Shown here piece after piece: positions 8,940 through 17,887 of a DNA stretch of 36,343 nucleotides. The stretch's first letter is position 1. Each line of letters starts with the position of its first letter. The stretch is from assembly GCA_041551965.1 (NCBI GenBank), contig JBFELU010000020.1:1-36343 (forward strand). The letters run 5' to 3'. The translations under genes were made by a program, and so were the position numbers. Source of the DNA: JBFELU01 sp041551965 (GTDB taxonomy: Bacteria > Actinomycetota > Acidimicrobiia > Spongiisociales > UBA11373). The notes beneath the pieces were generated by a model. That model was not told where the DNA came from, did not search any database, and saw nothing but the letters and a program-made list of their open reading frames with translations.

Positions 8940-9680
8940 ATGGATCTCTACCCACGTGTGCACATCCTCGGCGGCAAGGCGGTGCGGCTCCCCAAGGGCG
9001 ATATCCGGGAGGCGATCTCCCTCGACGCTTCCGCGGTGTCGCGGGCCCGGAGCTGGATCTCCAAGGGCGCCGAGCGGCTCCATGTCGTGGACCTCGACGC
9101 CGCTGCCTATCTCGATTATCAGAACCGGGAACTGATCCGGGAGATCATCGAGGACGTCGACGTGCCGGTGCAGGTTGCCGGTGGGATCCGTTCGACCCCC
9201 GAGGTGGGGCGTCTGCTCGACGATCTGGGTGCTTGGCGGATCGTGATGGGCACCGCCGCCATCGAGGACCAGGTCCTCATCTGGGACCTCTGCCGCAAGT
9301 ACCCCGGGAAGATCATGGTGGCGATCGACGTGAATCCCAATGAGGAGGTCGCCACTCGGGGCTGGCAGGTGAACAGCGGCCGCTACCTGGAAGAGGTCCT
9401 CATCGAGTTGTCGTCGGCCGGGGCGGCCGGGTTCGTGGTCTCGGAGGTCCGTCGCGATGCCCTCGTGGAGCACTCCAACGTGGGGATCCTCCGTCATGCC
9501 ATGGAGATCGTCACCGAGCCGATCATCGCCGGGGGCGGTGCCCGAGACGTCGCCGATCTGCAATCGCTGATCGATCTCGAGGTCGACGGACGCCACCTGT
9601 CCGGGGTCATCGTGGGCCGGGAGATCACCGAAGGCCGGTTCACCTTGGAAGAGGCCAATGAGATGATGGACGGCGTCTAG
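8940..9680 (+). CDS. HisA/PriA-like phosphoribosyl isomerase paralog with altered active site
   Basis: A 246-residue TIM-barrel protein of the HisA/HisF superfamily. It shows GGKAVRLPKGD near the N-terminus, LHVVDLDAA at 48-55, VAGGIRS at 79-85, GTAAIED, IIAGGGARDVADL and GVIVGREITEGRFTLEEA, the phosphate-binding loops of both half-barrels. The first catalytic Asp of HisA (Asp8 in Thermotoga) is His8 here (YPRVHILGGK). The second Asp is kept (D130, VAIDVN). The KDGT loop reads RRDALV. No histidine genes flank it. It may be a divergent isomerase or a paralog with another role, and the name is therefore only by family. Confidence 0.75.
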   Translation: MDLYPRVHILGGKAVRLPKGDIREAISLDASAVSRARSWISKGAERLHVVDLDAAAYLDYQNRELIREIIEDVDVPVQVAGGIRSTPEVGRLLDDLGAWRIVMGTAAIEDQVLIWDLCRKYPGKIMVAIDVNPNEEVATRGWQVNSGRYLEEVLIELSSAGAAGFVVSEVRRDALVEHSNVGILRHAMEIVTEPIIAGGGARDVADLQSLIDLEVDGRHLSGVIVGREITEGRFTLEEANEMMDGV

Positions 9681-10030
9681 TCGCCGGCCGTTGCTTCGCC
9701 TTTGCGCCGGGCGCGGTCCTCCCCGGCGTGGTGGGCGATCTGGGTCACGAAGGCGATGATGATCCCCACCCCGATCAGCACATAGAAGATCGCGAACAGC
9801 CGCCCGCCGAAGGTCTGTGGTGAGAAGTCTCCGTATCCGACGGTGGTGAGGGTGATCACCGCGAAGTAGACGCTCTGGAAGAACGTCCAGTCCTCGACCC
9901 GATGGAAGTACCAGGCGCCGAGGAACACCAGTGTCAGCGTCATGTAGAGCAGGCCCCGGAACACCGGATCCCGGAACCCCCTCCGCACCGCCCGGCCGAG
10001 TCTTCGGAACACCACGAGGAACGCAAACAC
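9677..10030 (-). CDS. Two-transmembrane potassium channel protein
   Basis: This 117-residue protein has the minimal K+ channel layout. One membrane helix at about 25-42 is followed by the pore helix (FQSVYFAVITLT), the selectivity filter TVGYGD at 63-68, a second membrane helix at about 79-98 (LFAIFYVLIGVGIIIAFV) and a short basic tail. There is no RCK/TrkA regulatory domain. Four copies would form the channel. The GTG start at 10030 follows AAGGGGGTCACG on the minus strand. Its stop overlaps that of the convergent hisA-like gene. Confidence 0.88.
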   Translation of the reverse strand: MFAFLVVFRRLGRAVRRGFRDPVFRGLLYMTLTLVFLGAWYFHRVEDWTFFQSVYFAVITLTTVGYGDFSPQTFGGRLFAIFYVLIGVGIIIAFVTQIAHHAGEDRARRKGEATAGD

Positions 10031-10089
10031 CGTGACCCCCTTTTGGTCGCCCGTTCAGGCTAGAGGGCGTGGTCCGGCCGGCCGAGGGT

Positions 10090-11100
10090 CTAGGAGACCG
10101 TCCAACTCCCGGTGGAAGTGAGGAGCGCGTAGAGGTCGCCGGGACCCCGGGATTCCTGGGCGTCGATGATCTGTTGCTGCAGGCCGGCCTCGTAGACGGG
10201 TCGGTCCACGCTGCGGAACACGCCGACCGGGGTCGGCCCGAACGGACCGTGCGACAACCGGCTCAAGGCGAAGGCGGCGGCCGGGCTCTCGGCCTCGGCA
10301 TCGTGCACGTGGATGGCATTCATGCCGGCTTCAGCGATGTCGACGATGTGCGCCTGCCCCTCGTAGACGATGACGCCTTTCGAGTCGTCGCTGCCGAAGG
10401 TCACCGGCTTGCCGTGCTCCAGATTGATGCGGTTCTCGCTGCGCTCGTCTTTGCCGGTCAACGCCAGGAACGCCTTGTCGTTGAAGACGTTGCAGTTCTG
10501 ATAGATCTCGATGAGCGCCGAGCCCCGGTGGGCATGGGCGGCATGCAGCATCTCGAGAGTGTGGTCGCGATCCATGTCGATGGTTCGCGCCACGAAGCTC
10601 GCCTCGGCGCCGAGTGCCAGGCTCACCGGGTTGAAGGGGTAGTCGATCGATCCGAACGGCGACGACTTGGTGCGCTTCCCCACCTCACTGGTCGGCGAAT
10701 ACTGGCCCTTGGTGAGACCGTAGATCTGGTTGTTGAACAACAGGATCTTGATGTCGATGTTGCGCCGGAGTGCGTGAATCAGGTGGTTTCCCCCGATCGA
10801 CAGGCCGTCCCCGTCACCCGTGACCACCCACACCGCCAGTTCGGGGCGAGCAGCGGCCATCCCGCTGGCGATCGCAGGTGCTCGGCCGTGGATCGAATGC
10901 ATCCCGTAGGTGTTCATGTAATAGGGGAATCGGCTCGAGCAGCCGATCCCCGAGACGAACACCACGTTCTCCTTTTGGATGTCGAGATCGGCCATGAAGT
11001 TCTGCACCGAGGCGAGGATGGTGTAGTCGCCGCAGCCGGGGCACCAGCGGACCTCTTGGTCGCTCTGGTAGTCCTGTCGGGTGTACTTGGTGGTCGTCAC
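10090..11100 (-). CDS. korB: 2-oxoacid:ferredoxin oxidoreductase subunit beta
   Basis: A 336-residue thiamine-diphosphate subunit. The early motif WCPGCGDY gives C20 and C23. With C54 (GIGCSSRFP) and C203 (YQNCNVFND) these are the four Cys that hold the [4Fe-4S] cluster in this family. The ThDP-binding stretch is VTGDGDGLSIGGNHLIHALRR. Together with KorA it would oxidise 2-oxoglutarate (or pyruvate) to the acyl-CoA while reducing ferredoxin. The GTG start overlaps the korA stop as GTGA. No ferredoxin gene is adjacent. Confidence 0.93.
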   Translation of the reverse strand: MTTTKYTRQDYQSDQEVRWCPGCGDYTILASVQNFMADLDIQKENVVFVSGIGCSSRFPYYMNTYGMHSIHGRAPAIASGMAAARPELAVWVVTGDGDGLSIGGNHLIHALRRNIDIKILLFNNQIYGLTKGQYSPTSEVGKRTKSSPFGSIDYPFNPVSLALGAEASFVARTIDMDRDHTLEMLHAAHAHRGSALIEIYQNCNVFNDKAFLALTGKDERSENRINLEHGKPVTFGSDDSKGVIVYEGQAHIVDIAEAGMNAIHVHDAEAESPAAAFALSRLSHGPFGPTPVGVFRSVDRPVYEAGLQQQIIDAQESRGPGDLYALLTSTGSWTVS

Positions 11101-12953
11101 AGCATCTCCAGGATCTTGGCTTCGATCTCGGCCGCCTTGAACGGCTGGCCCTGCACCTTGCTGAGGCGTTCCGAATCGATGAGGAACTCGCCGCGGAGCA
11201 CCCGCCACAACTGGCCCCGGTTCAACTCGGGGATCAGGATCTTGTCGAATGAGCGCAGCACCTCGCCGGTGTTGGCCGGCATCGGGTTGAGGTGGCGCAG
11301 GTGGGCCCGCGCCACCTTCTTGCCGGACACCCGCACCTTGCGCACGGCGGCATGGATCGCGGCGGCCGTCGAGCCCCAACCCAGCACCAGGAGATCGGCA
11401 CCCTCGTCGGCATCGACCTCCAGATCGGGGATGTCGCGGGCGATCCCGGCGATCTTCTGTTCGCGCAGACCGGTCATCAACTCGTGGTTGGGTCCCGAGT
11501 AGTTGACGTTGCCGGTCTCGTTTTGCTTCTCGAGGCCCCCGACCCGGTGCTCGAGGCCGGGCGTGCCCGGCACCGCCCACGGCCGCGACCCGGTCTCCGG
11601 ATCGCGGAGGTAGGGCAGAAACGCCTCACCGTTGGGGACGGTGGCGAACGGCACACTGAAGTCGGGGAGCGCATCCAAGTCGGGGATGCGCCACGGCTCG
11701 GCGCCGTTGCCGATGTACCCGTCCGACAGCAGGAGTACTGGTGTCATGTATTTGACGGCGATCCGGGCCGCCTCGATGGCCACTTCGAAGGCATCCGAGG
11801 GTGCCGAGACCGCCAGCACCGGCATCGGGGCCTCGCCGTGCCGTCCGTAGAGCGCCATCAGCAGGTCGGCCTGTTCGGTCTTGGTGGGCAGCCCTGTGGA
11901 GGGCCCACCGCGCTGCACGTCGACGATGATGAGCGGCAGCTCGGTGATCACCCCGAGGCTGATCGTCTCGCTCTTGAGGGCCACGCCGGGCCCGCTGGTC
12001 CCCGTCACCCCCAGGTGCCCCACGAATGACGACCCGAGCGCTGCTCCGACCGCCGCGATCTCGTCCTCGGCCTGGAAGGTGCGGACGCCGAAGTTCCGAT
12101 GCCGCGAGAGCTCGTGGAGGATGTCGGATGCAGGCGTGATCGGGTACGACGCGTAGAAGAGCGGCAGTTTGACCGTCTGGGCGGCGGCGATGAGACCCCA
12201 GGCCAGCGCCTGGTTGCCGGTGACGTTGGTGTACGTGCCCGGCGGCAATTCGGCCGGCTTGACCTCGTAGGTGTGCCGGAAGGACTCGGTCGTCTCCCCC
12301 AGGTGATACCCGGCCCGGAAGGCGCTGAGGTTGGCGCTCTTGACCGCCTCGTCCCGGCCGAACTTCTTCTCGATCCACCCGATCGTCGGTTCGACGGGTC
12401 GGTTGAACATCCACGCCAGCAGGCCGAGGGCGAAGAAGTTCTTGGAGCGGAGCACGCCCCTGCCCTTCAGCCCGCTGCCTTCGACCGCATCCTTGGTCAG
12501 CGCCTCCATCGGGACCGCCAGGACCTGATACCCGTCCAGCGAGCCGTCATCGAGGGGATTCTGCTCGTAGCCGGCCTTGGCCAGGTTGCGCTCGATGAAG
12601 GCGTCCGTGTTGACCACGATGGTGCCGGCCGGGGCCAGGTCGGCCAGGTTGGCCTTGAGGGCGGCCGGGTTCATCGCCACCAGGACGTCGGGGTAGTCAC
12701 CGGGCGTGAGGATGTCGCGGTCGGCGATGTGTACCTGGAACGAGGAAACGCCGCTCAGGGTCCCGGCCGGGGCCCTGATCTCGGCGGGGTAGTTGGGGAG
12801 GGTGGAGAGGTCGTTGCCGAAGATCGCCGAGGCATCGGTGAAACGGGCGCCGGCCAGCTGCATGCCGTCACCGGAGTCGCCGGCGAAACGGATGCGTACC
12901 GATGCGATGCTCTCGATCTCGCGCTCGTCTTGGGGGGGCGCTTCTTGAGACAT
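11097..12953 (-). CDS. korA: 2-oxoacid:ferredoxin oxidoreductase subunit alpha (gamma-alpha fusion)
   Basis: This 618-residue protein joins the gamma domain (residues 18-200, beginning VRIRFAGDSGDGMQLAGARF) to the alpha domain (from about 240, with YPITPASD at 270-277 and VTGTSGPGVALKSETISLG). This gamma-alpha fusion is the usual arrangement of two-subunit KorAB enzymes. The start at 12953 is preferred over an upstream in-frame ATG because AGGAG lies a few bases before it. Relatives are oxygen-tolerant versions used in the TCA cycle of actinobacteria. The substrate is inferred, not read from residues. Confidence 0.93.
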   Translation of the reverse strand: MSQEAPPQDEREIESIASVRIRFAGDSGDGMQLAGARFTDASAIFGNDLSTLPNYPAEIRAPAGTLSGVSSFQVHIADRDILTPGDYPDVLVAMNPAALKANLADLAPAGTIVVNTDAFIERNLAKAGYEQNPLDDGSLDGYQVLAVPMEALTKDAVEGSGLKGRGVLRSKNFFALGLLAWMFNRPVEPTIGWIEKKFGRDEAVKSANLSAFRAGYHLGETTESFRHTYEVKPAELPPGTYTNVTGNQALAWGLIAAAQTVKLPLFYASYPITPASDILHELSRHRNFGVRTFQAEDEIAAVGAALGSSFVGHLGVTGTSGPGVALKSETISLGVITELPLIIVDVQRGGPSTGLPTKTEQADLLMALYGRHGEAPMPVLAVSAPSDAFEVAIEAARIAVKYMTPVLLLSDGYIGNGAEPWRIPDLDALPDFSVPFATVPNGEAFLPYLRDPETGSRPWAVPGTPGLEHRVGGLEKQNETGNVNYSGPNHELMTGLREQKIAGIARDIPDLEVDADEGADLLVLGWGSTAAAIHAAVRKVRVSGKKVARAHLRHLNPMPANTGEVLRSFDKILIPELNRGQLWRVLRGEFLIDSERLSKVQGQPFKAAEIEAKILEML

Positions 12954-12987
12954 GGCTCCTGGGGAGGAAATCGAACTCCGACCGGTC

Positions 12988-12993
12988 ATTGTA
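12988..12993 (-). promoter_or_regulatory. Candidate -10 element for korAB (TACAAT)
   Basis: On the minus strand TACAAT lies 34 bases before the korA ATG, a near-perfect match to TATAAT. A ribosome binding site (AGGAG) follows in the leader. It lies in the 64-base gap between the amidase stop and korA, so korAB probably has its own promoter. Confidence 0.45.
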
Positions 12994-13017
12994 TGCAGCC
13001 GTCGGTGCCAAGCCACC

Positions 13018-14412
13018 TCACCGAGATGGTGCTCCCGGCGGGAGGCGACGTACCACGAGGCCGACGTCCTCGAGTGCGCCCGCCGTCCCGATGAGGAGAT
13101 CTTCCCCCCATTGAGGACCGATCAACTGCAGGGACGGGGGCGGGGCTCCGTCGGCATCGAGAGGGAGAACCACCGCCGGGTTCCCGGCATGGTTGACCGG
13201 GGCGCTGAACCACGAGAATGCCCGCCGGTAGCCGACGTCCCCGGATTCGGTGGCGATCCGGTCGTCGCCGATCCGTTTGGGGCCTGCGGCCACCGCAGGG
13301 GTTGCGATGAGGTGCCACCGGTTCATCAGCCTCTCGACGGCGTGGCGCAGCGCGGCCCGCCACTCCAGTGCCTTGGTGTAGGTGGCCAGATCGGAGCGGA
13401 GGGCGATCTCCATGCGCTCCCGCACCGAGGGCCCGTAGCGGCTGGGATCCTCGGCGAACCAGTCACCGTGGACCACAGTCACCTCGCCGTAGGCGGCTTC
13501 GTTGATCATCCCCGGGGGCCGGAGCAGTGGTTCGGACACTTCCCCGATCTCCGCTCCGAGAGCGGCCAGACGGTCGATGGCTGTGGTGAATCCCGCCCGG
13601 GTTCCGGCGTCGAAGGGGCCGTCCAGCCACTCGGTGGGCAGAGCGATGCGCAGTGTTCCCGGATCGACCGGTCGTGCCGGCACCACCGGCCGGGGTGCCG
13701 TCCACGGGTCGCCGGCATCGTCTCCGGCCATCACCCGGTAGGCGAGATCGAGATCTGCGGCGGTCGTTGCCAGCGGACCCACCGTGTCGAGAGAGGGAGC
13801 GAGAGGGAAGACCCCCCGGAGTGGGACGCGGCCGTGGGTCACCTTGAGGCCCATGACACCGCACACCGCGGCGGGAACCCGCACCGAGCCGCCGGTGTCC
13901 GTCCCGATCCCGATCGGTGCCAGCCGGGCCGCCACCGCCGCCCCCGAGCCCCCCGAGGATCCGCCGCAGGAGGTGGCGGTGTCCCAGGGGTTGCGAACGG
14001 CTCCGAACCAGTCGTTCTCGCTGGAGAAGCCGAAGGCGAATTCGTGGAGTCCGGTGCGGCCGACGATCACCGCGTCGGCGGCCTCGAGCCGCTCGACGAC
14101 GGGGGCCGAATGCCGGGGCGTGTTGCGGTAGAACGAGGATCCACAGGTGGTGACCCGCCCGGCATGGTCGATCAGGTCCTTGAGGGCGATCGGCACGCCG
14201 GCGAGCGGGCCGAGCTCTTCACCGGATCGGCGACGCCGGTCGAGGTCGGCGGCTCGTTCGAGTGCGGCGGCCTCTTCCACCAGTGTGAAGGCGTTAAGGG
14301 CCTCGGTCTCGCCGATGGCGGCCAGGTGATCCTCGATGACCGATACGGCGGTGACCTCCCCGGACGCGACCGACGCCGCCGTCTCGGTGGCGGATCGGCC
14401 GAGGTGGCTCAC
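13018..14412 (-). CDS. Amidase-signature family amidase
   Basis: A 464-residue amidase-signature hydrolase. The Ser-cisSer-Lys triad is visible: K78 in GVPIALKDLID, cis-Ser S152 in SCGGSSGGSGAA, and nucleophile S176 in GTDTGGSVRVPAA. Family members include GatA, but here gatB and gatC are not neighbours, so a stand-alone amide hydrolase is more likely. The GTG start overlaps the stop of the DUF3048 gene upstream (GTGA), so the two are coupled. Substrate unknown. Confidence 0.87.
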   Translation of the reverse strand: MSHLGRSATETAASVASGEVTAVSVIEDHLAAIGETEALNAFTLVEEAAALERAADLDRRRRSGEELGPLAGVPIALKDLIDHAGRVTTCGSSFYRNTPRHSAPVVERLEAADAVIVGRTGLHEFAFGFSSENDWFGAVRNPWDTATSCGGSSGGSGAAVAARLAPIGIGTDTGGSVRVPAAVCGVMGLKVTHGRVPLRGVFPLAPSLDTVGPLATTAADLDLAYRVMAGDDAGDPWTAPRPVVPARPVDPGTLRIALPTEWLDGPFDAGTRAGFTTAIDRLAALGAEIGEVSEPLLRPPGMINEAAYGEVTVVHGDWFAEDPSRYGPSVRERMEIALRSDLATYTKALEWRAALRHAVERLMNRWHLIATPAVAAGPKRIGDDRIATESGDVGYRRAFSWFSAPVNHAGNPAVVLPLDADGAPPPSLQLIGPQWGEDLLIGTAGALEDVGLVVRRLPPGAPSR

Positions 14413-15503
14413 GACCAGGTGATCGTGCGATCCGAGGGGAGCAGCGAGATCCAGGGACGGCCGGGGGGCACCACGATCGGGTTGCCCTCGAGGTCGAAGA
14501 GCGCAAACGGCTCCTCGATGGCGTCCCGGCTCCAGGTGCCGGCCAGAACCCGTTCCTGATGGAAGATGTAGGCATTGCCGGATCCGACGGTCGTCGTGGC
14601 CGGGAGCGACTGGCCCCTGACCCCCGCCGGCGGTGAGGCCGAATAGGGGTCGCCGACCAGCACCACCAACACATCGAAGGTGAGCTGGTCACCGTTGCCG
14701 TCCCGATCGATCCAGTTGTGGGCGCTCGTGCCGACGAACCGAAGGTATCCGTCGCTGGTGTACTGCCAGTTGATCAGGTTGCCGGTCGCCCAGCTGAGGG
14801 AGATGAGCTCGGCGGACTCCTCGGGCAGGTTCGCCCACGGGCCCACCTCGTAGAGCGGTCCCAGGAACTCGTCGCTGTAGCCCCGTCCGTCCGCTGTCTC
14901 GCGCAGGCCCTCTGTGTCGCCGTAGAGGTTGTGGGGTGCGGCCCGGTGAGAGACGCGGTACGTGCCGGCCACCTCGCCGATGAGATTGATATCCCGGCCC
15001 ACGATGTACTCGACCACCCACGGCTGGGCCCCCGAGATGGTGAACGTGGCGCCCATCGCCTTGAGCATCGATGGGTCGGTGGGACGGCCGGAGCGGATCG
15101 GTCCCAGGTAGTCGGTGTCGGTGGAGTGGAACAACGCGATGAAACGGGTGAAACCGCCTTCGACCAGGATCTCGATGACCCCGTCGGCCAGCTCGAGACC
15201 CGACTGGGGTCGGGCGTTGGGGTGGTTGTCGATCTTGACCGCCATCACCCTCCGCTCGGTGAGGGCTGCGTCGGCGACCGGGAGTCCGTTCAGGGGCTCC
15301 ACCGGACCGTCGTAGCCGACGGTCGTGGTCGCCCCCTCGGTGGTGGTCGTGGTCGATCCGCTGGTCGTCGTTGCCGCCCCGGTCGTCGTCGTGGTCTCGC
15401 CGTCGGTGGTCGAGGATGTCTCGGCGACGGTGCTCTCGTCGGACCCGCTGCAGGCGGCGGCGGCCACGGCGAAGACGATCAGGATGGCGGTGAGTCGGTG
15501 CAT
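14409..15503 (-). CDS. DUF3048 domain lipoprotein
   Basis: A 364-residue secreted lipoprotein. The signal peptide MHRLTAILIVFAVAAAAC ends in a lipobox with the acylated Cys at 18. Residues of about 27-62 form a Thr/Ser-rich linker encoded by GTC/GGT-rich DNA. The mature part has the DUF3048 (YerB-like) features RRVMAVKIDNHPNARPQSGL, ADGVIEILVEGG, RFIALFHS, GPIRSGRP and, near the end, GQSLPATTTVGSG. The function of this family is not known. The ATG at 15503 is preferred over the GTG 9 bases upstream because it gives a clean signal peptide. Confidence 0.85.
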   Translation of the reverse strand: MHRLTAILIVFAVAAAACSGSDESTVAETSSTTDGETTTTTGAATTTSGSTTTTTEGATTTVGYDGPVEPLNGLPVADAALTERRVMAVKIDNHPNARPQSGLELADGVIEILVEGGFTRFIALFHSTDTDYLGPIRSGRPTDPSMLKAMGATFTISGAQPWVVEYIVGRDINLIGEVAGTYRVSHRAAPHNLYGDTEGLRETADGRGYSDEFLGPLYEVGPWANLPEESAELISLSWATGNLINWQYTSDGYLRFVGTSAHNWIDRDGNGDQLTFDVLVVLVGDPYSASPPAGVRGQSLPATTTVGSGNAYIFHQERVLAGTWSRDAIEEPFALFDLEGNPIVVPPGRPWISLLPSDRTITWS

Positions 15504-15512
15504 AGCGGCCAC

Positions 15513-15518
15513 ACGTTA
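15513..15518 (-). promoter_or_regulatory. -10 element TAACGT for the DUF3048 gene
   Basis: On the minus strand TAACGT ends 9 bases before the ATG at 15503, with no ribosome binding site between. It overlaps the end of the penicillin acylase gene (stop at 15516). This is a short-leader or leaderless arrangement. Confidence 0.35.
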
Positions 15519-17837
15519 GCCGCCGGTCGCCGGTGCGGATCCCATTCGTGGTCGAAGGCGGAGCGCGGCTCGGGTGCTTCGGGCCACCGCGGTCGGCGAC
15601 CAGGCGATCGGGAGTCCGTCCCCTTTGGCCCATAGTGGCAACTGGTCGGCGTAGTGGCGGGAGAAGGGATTCCCCGATTGGCCTCCGGGAAGTGCAAACC
15701 GGGCCATCTCCCAGTTCCCGACGTCGATCACCACCCGGAGCGACGCGACGGCGAAGTCCGGGTTGGCCCCGGGATCACGAGGATCGACCGGCGCCGGATT
15801 GACGGTGTTGGCATCACCGCCGTGGGGGATCGGCCCGAGATTGAAGACCCGGTCCAGGGGCGGCCGCAACCCCAACGGGTGTTTGAGGGTCAGGGGGCGC
15901 ACCGTGCCCCAATGCCACCCGTCCGGGTCCGGGCCGTGGTCGGCGACGACCCGGGCCCGGGCGTCGGCCAATGCGGTGCGGATGCGCGCCGGCCAGCCCT
16001 CCGGGAACCACCCCTCGGGTTGTTCCCGCATCAACCGCACCAGGTGCGAGATCCGCCTCACCACGAATCCGCTGAAGGGGATGAGCGGTACCGATCCCTT
16101 CCCCAGGGCCCAATCGGCGCTCCTCGGTGCCTTGGCGCGAGCGACTGCCGTCGTCATCTCGGCCAGCAGGAACTCGAAGAGGGTGGCCGGCGCTGAATCG
16201 GGGTCGAGGCGCCCGTCCCAGGATGCAAGCAGTGCGGCACCGGGGGCGTCCTCGACGGCGGCGAGCACGATGGGCCGCAGTTCGCGCCACGGGATCGAGA
16301 ATCGGTCCATTTGCATGCTCAGGGTGGCGTTCACACTCCAGTCGTCGCGCCCCGCCAGCAATTCGCCGATGCGCGCCACCCGGTATCCGTCGAGGAAGTC
16401 GACGCCGAGGCCCTCCGAGTCGGGGGTGGGGAGGTTGTTGGCGGTCGCGACGAAGCCGGATGCGGGGTCGACGACGTGGGGGAGCCGGTCGAAGGGGAGC
16501 GGGTCGTCCTCCCACCCCGCCTCCGGATCGGCGGCGGGCAGCGGGACGGCGCCGGTGCCGCGTCTGCGGACCGGGGCGTCGCCGACCAGCTGCCAGCCGA
16601 TCGAGCCGTCGGCGTCGGCGTAGGCGATGTTGAGGGGGAGCGCCGGGAAGCTCTCAAAGGCCCGGCGCAGGTCGGCAAAGGATCGGATGCGTCCCAGCTC
16701 GAACATGGCGCCGAGGGGCCGCGGTCGCAGCCACGTGGCCGCCATCGACACGGCGGGCGCATCGGCGAACACGTCGCCGATGATCGGGCCCCGGTCCGAG
16801 ATCAGCACGTCCAGGTCGATCGGGTCGCCTCCCCGAACCGAGATCACTTCGTGGAGCACCCGGCAGGGCTCGAAACGATCACCGCGTCGCACGCTGCGGC
16901 CGTCGGATCCGATTTCCTCGGCGAACAGATCGGTGTTGTCGGTCAATCCCGCGGTGATCCCCCAGGCAGCATGCCCGTTGTGTCCCACCGGAATGGCCGG
17001 CCCCCCCGGGAAGGAGGCTCCCGCCACGCTCCAGTCGGGGGTCGTGACGTGGACGAGATACCAATGCGGGGGTAGGAGCGGGGCGAGGTGAGGATCGTTG
17101 GCGAGGATCGGTCGCCCCGTTGCGGTCTTGGTGCCGGCGATCGCCCAGTTGTTCGAGCCACCCCCGATACCGAGGAACTCGGCCAGGGCGGCGAGGTCGG
17201 CTCCGAGATCCGAGACCCGGGGCCCGGCGATCTCTCCCGCGCTGGTGGGCTGCCACTCCGGGTAGGTGGGGTCGAGCGCCGCCACGGCCTCGGGACCGTC
17301 CTCGCGAAGGATGGCCAGGCGGGCCAGCTCGACATCCCAATTGGAGGCCAGGGCGAACGACTGGAACGTCAGGAATCCCATCGCATCGGCCGCCTCGTAC
17401 GGCGTCGGACGGGACCGGAGCAGCACGAAGGGATGGGGTCGCCGGTCGAGTCCGAACGCCGAGCCTTCGGTGATCCCCCGGGCGTAGGCCGCCGCAAGGT
17501 TGCGGTGCTCCGGCTCGAGGGCCTCGAGGGCCGCCTCGCCGTGCCGGCGGAATCCGATCTGACGAGCGAGCCGGTCGATGGCGAGCCCTTCGGCGCCGAT
17601 CAACTCGGCGAGCGTGCCCCTGACGACGCGGAGTCGCGTCTCGAGCTGGAAGGCTCGATCCTGCCCCTGGCAGAATCCGACGGCGTACCAAGCATCGTGA
17701 TCGTTTGCGGCATCGATGTGCGGTATTCCGAACCGGTCGCGCCGAATCGCCACCGGATCGGAGATCCCCGGCACCGTCACCGTTCCCTTGGTGATGGGAA
17801 GCCGCCTGCCCAGGACCCGGAGCATCCATCGGATCAT
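15516..17837 (-). CDS. Penicillin acylase (S45) family Ntn-hydrolase
   Basis: A 773-residue precursor of the family that self-cleaves to alpha and beta chains. The nucleophile is Ser228 in GGGSNNWAIAG, the new N-terminus of the beta chain. The alpha region has RDRFGIPHIDA and AVGFCQGQDRAFQLE. The beta chain has LANDPHLAPLLPPHWY, WGITAGLTDNTDLFAEE and FVATANNLP, all typical of S45. Relatives cleave acyl-amides, including acyl-homoserine lactones and lipopeptides. The N-terminus (MIRWMLRVLGRRLPITKG) lacks a clear signal peptide, unlike most of the family. The start is fixed by a -10 element 6 bases upstream. Confidence 0.88.
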   Translation of the reverse strand: MIRWMLRVLGRRLPITKGTVTVPGISDPVAIRRDRFGIPHIDAANDHDAWYAVGFCQGQDRAFQLETRLRVVRGTLAELIGAEGLAIDRLARQIGFRRHGEAALEALEPEHRNLAAAYARGITEGSAFGLDRRPHPFVLLRSRPTPYEAADAMGFLTFQSFALASNWDVELARLAILREDGPEAVAALDPTYPEWQPTSAGEIAGPRVSDLGADLAALAEFLGIGGGSNNWAIAGTKTATGRPILANDPHLAPLLPPHWYLVHVTTPDWSVAGASFPGGPAIPVGHNGHAAWGITAGLTDNTDLFAEEIGSDGRSVRRGDRFEPCRVLHEVISVRGGDPIDLDVLISDRGPIIGDVFADAPAVSMAATWLRPRPLGAMFELGRIRSFADLRRAFESFPALPLNIAYADADGSIGWQLVGDAPVRRRGTGAVPLPAADPEAGWEDDPLPFDRLPHVVDPASGFVATANNLPTPDSEGLGVDFLDGYRVARIGELLAGRDDWSVNATLSMQMDRFSIPWRELRPIVLAAVEDAPGAALLASWDGRLDPDSAPATLFEFLLAEMTTAVARAKAPRSADWALGKGSVPLIPFSGFVVRRISHLVRLMREQPEGWFPEGWPARIRTALADARARVVADHGPDPDGWHWGTVRPLTLKHPLGLRPPLDRVFNLGPIPHGGDANTVNPAPVDPRDPGANPDFAVASLRVVIDVGNWEMARFALPGGQSGNPFSRHYADQLPLWAKGDGLPIAWSPTAVARSTRAALRLRPRMGSAPATGG

Positions 17838-17843
17838 CGGCGG

Positions 17844-17869
17844 ATGGTACGTGGGAGGCGCCCTATCGT
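17844..17869. promoter_or_regulatory. Divergent -10 elements (penicillin acylase gene / glgC)
   Basis: The minus-strand TACCAT (plus 17844-17849) lies 6 bases from the acylase ATG, a leaderless arrangement. The plus-strand TATCGT (17864-17869) lies 18 bases from the glgC ATG, which has a strong GAGGAGGAG ribosome binding site (17877-17885). The two promoters occupy only 50 bases. Confidence 0.45.
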
Positions 17870-17887
17870 GGGAACCGAGGAGGAGCG

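Noticed and set aside
13018..14412. GatA subunit of the amidotransferase
   Set aside because: gatB and gatC are not adjacent, and the gene is coupled to a DUF3048 lipoprotein. The general amidase-signature call is safer.
12952..14559. Long plus-strand open frame over the amidase gene
   Set aside because: It is antisense to a complete amidase with intact catalytic residues and shows no recognisable domain.
15312..15425. GTC/GGT-rich repetitive stretch resembling a tandem repeat
   Set aside because: It encodes the Thr/Ser-rich linker of the DUF3048 lipoprotein. It is irregular in unit length and explained by amino-acid composition.
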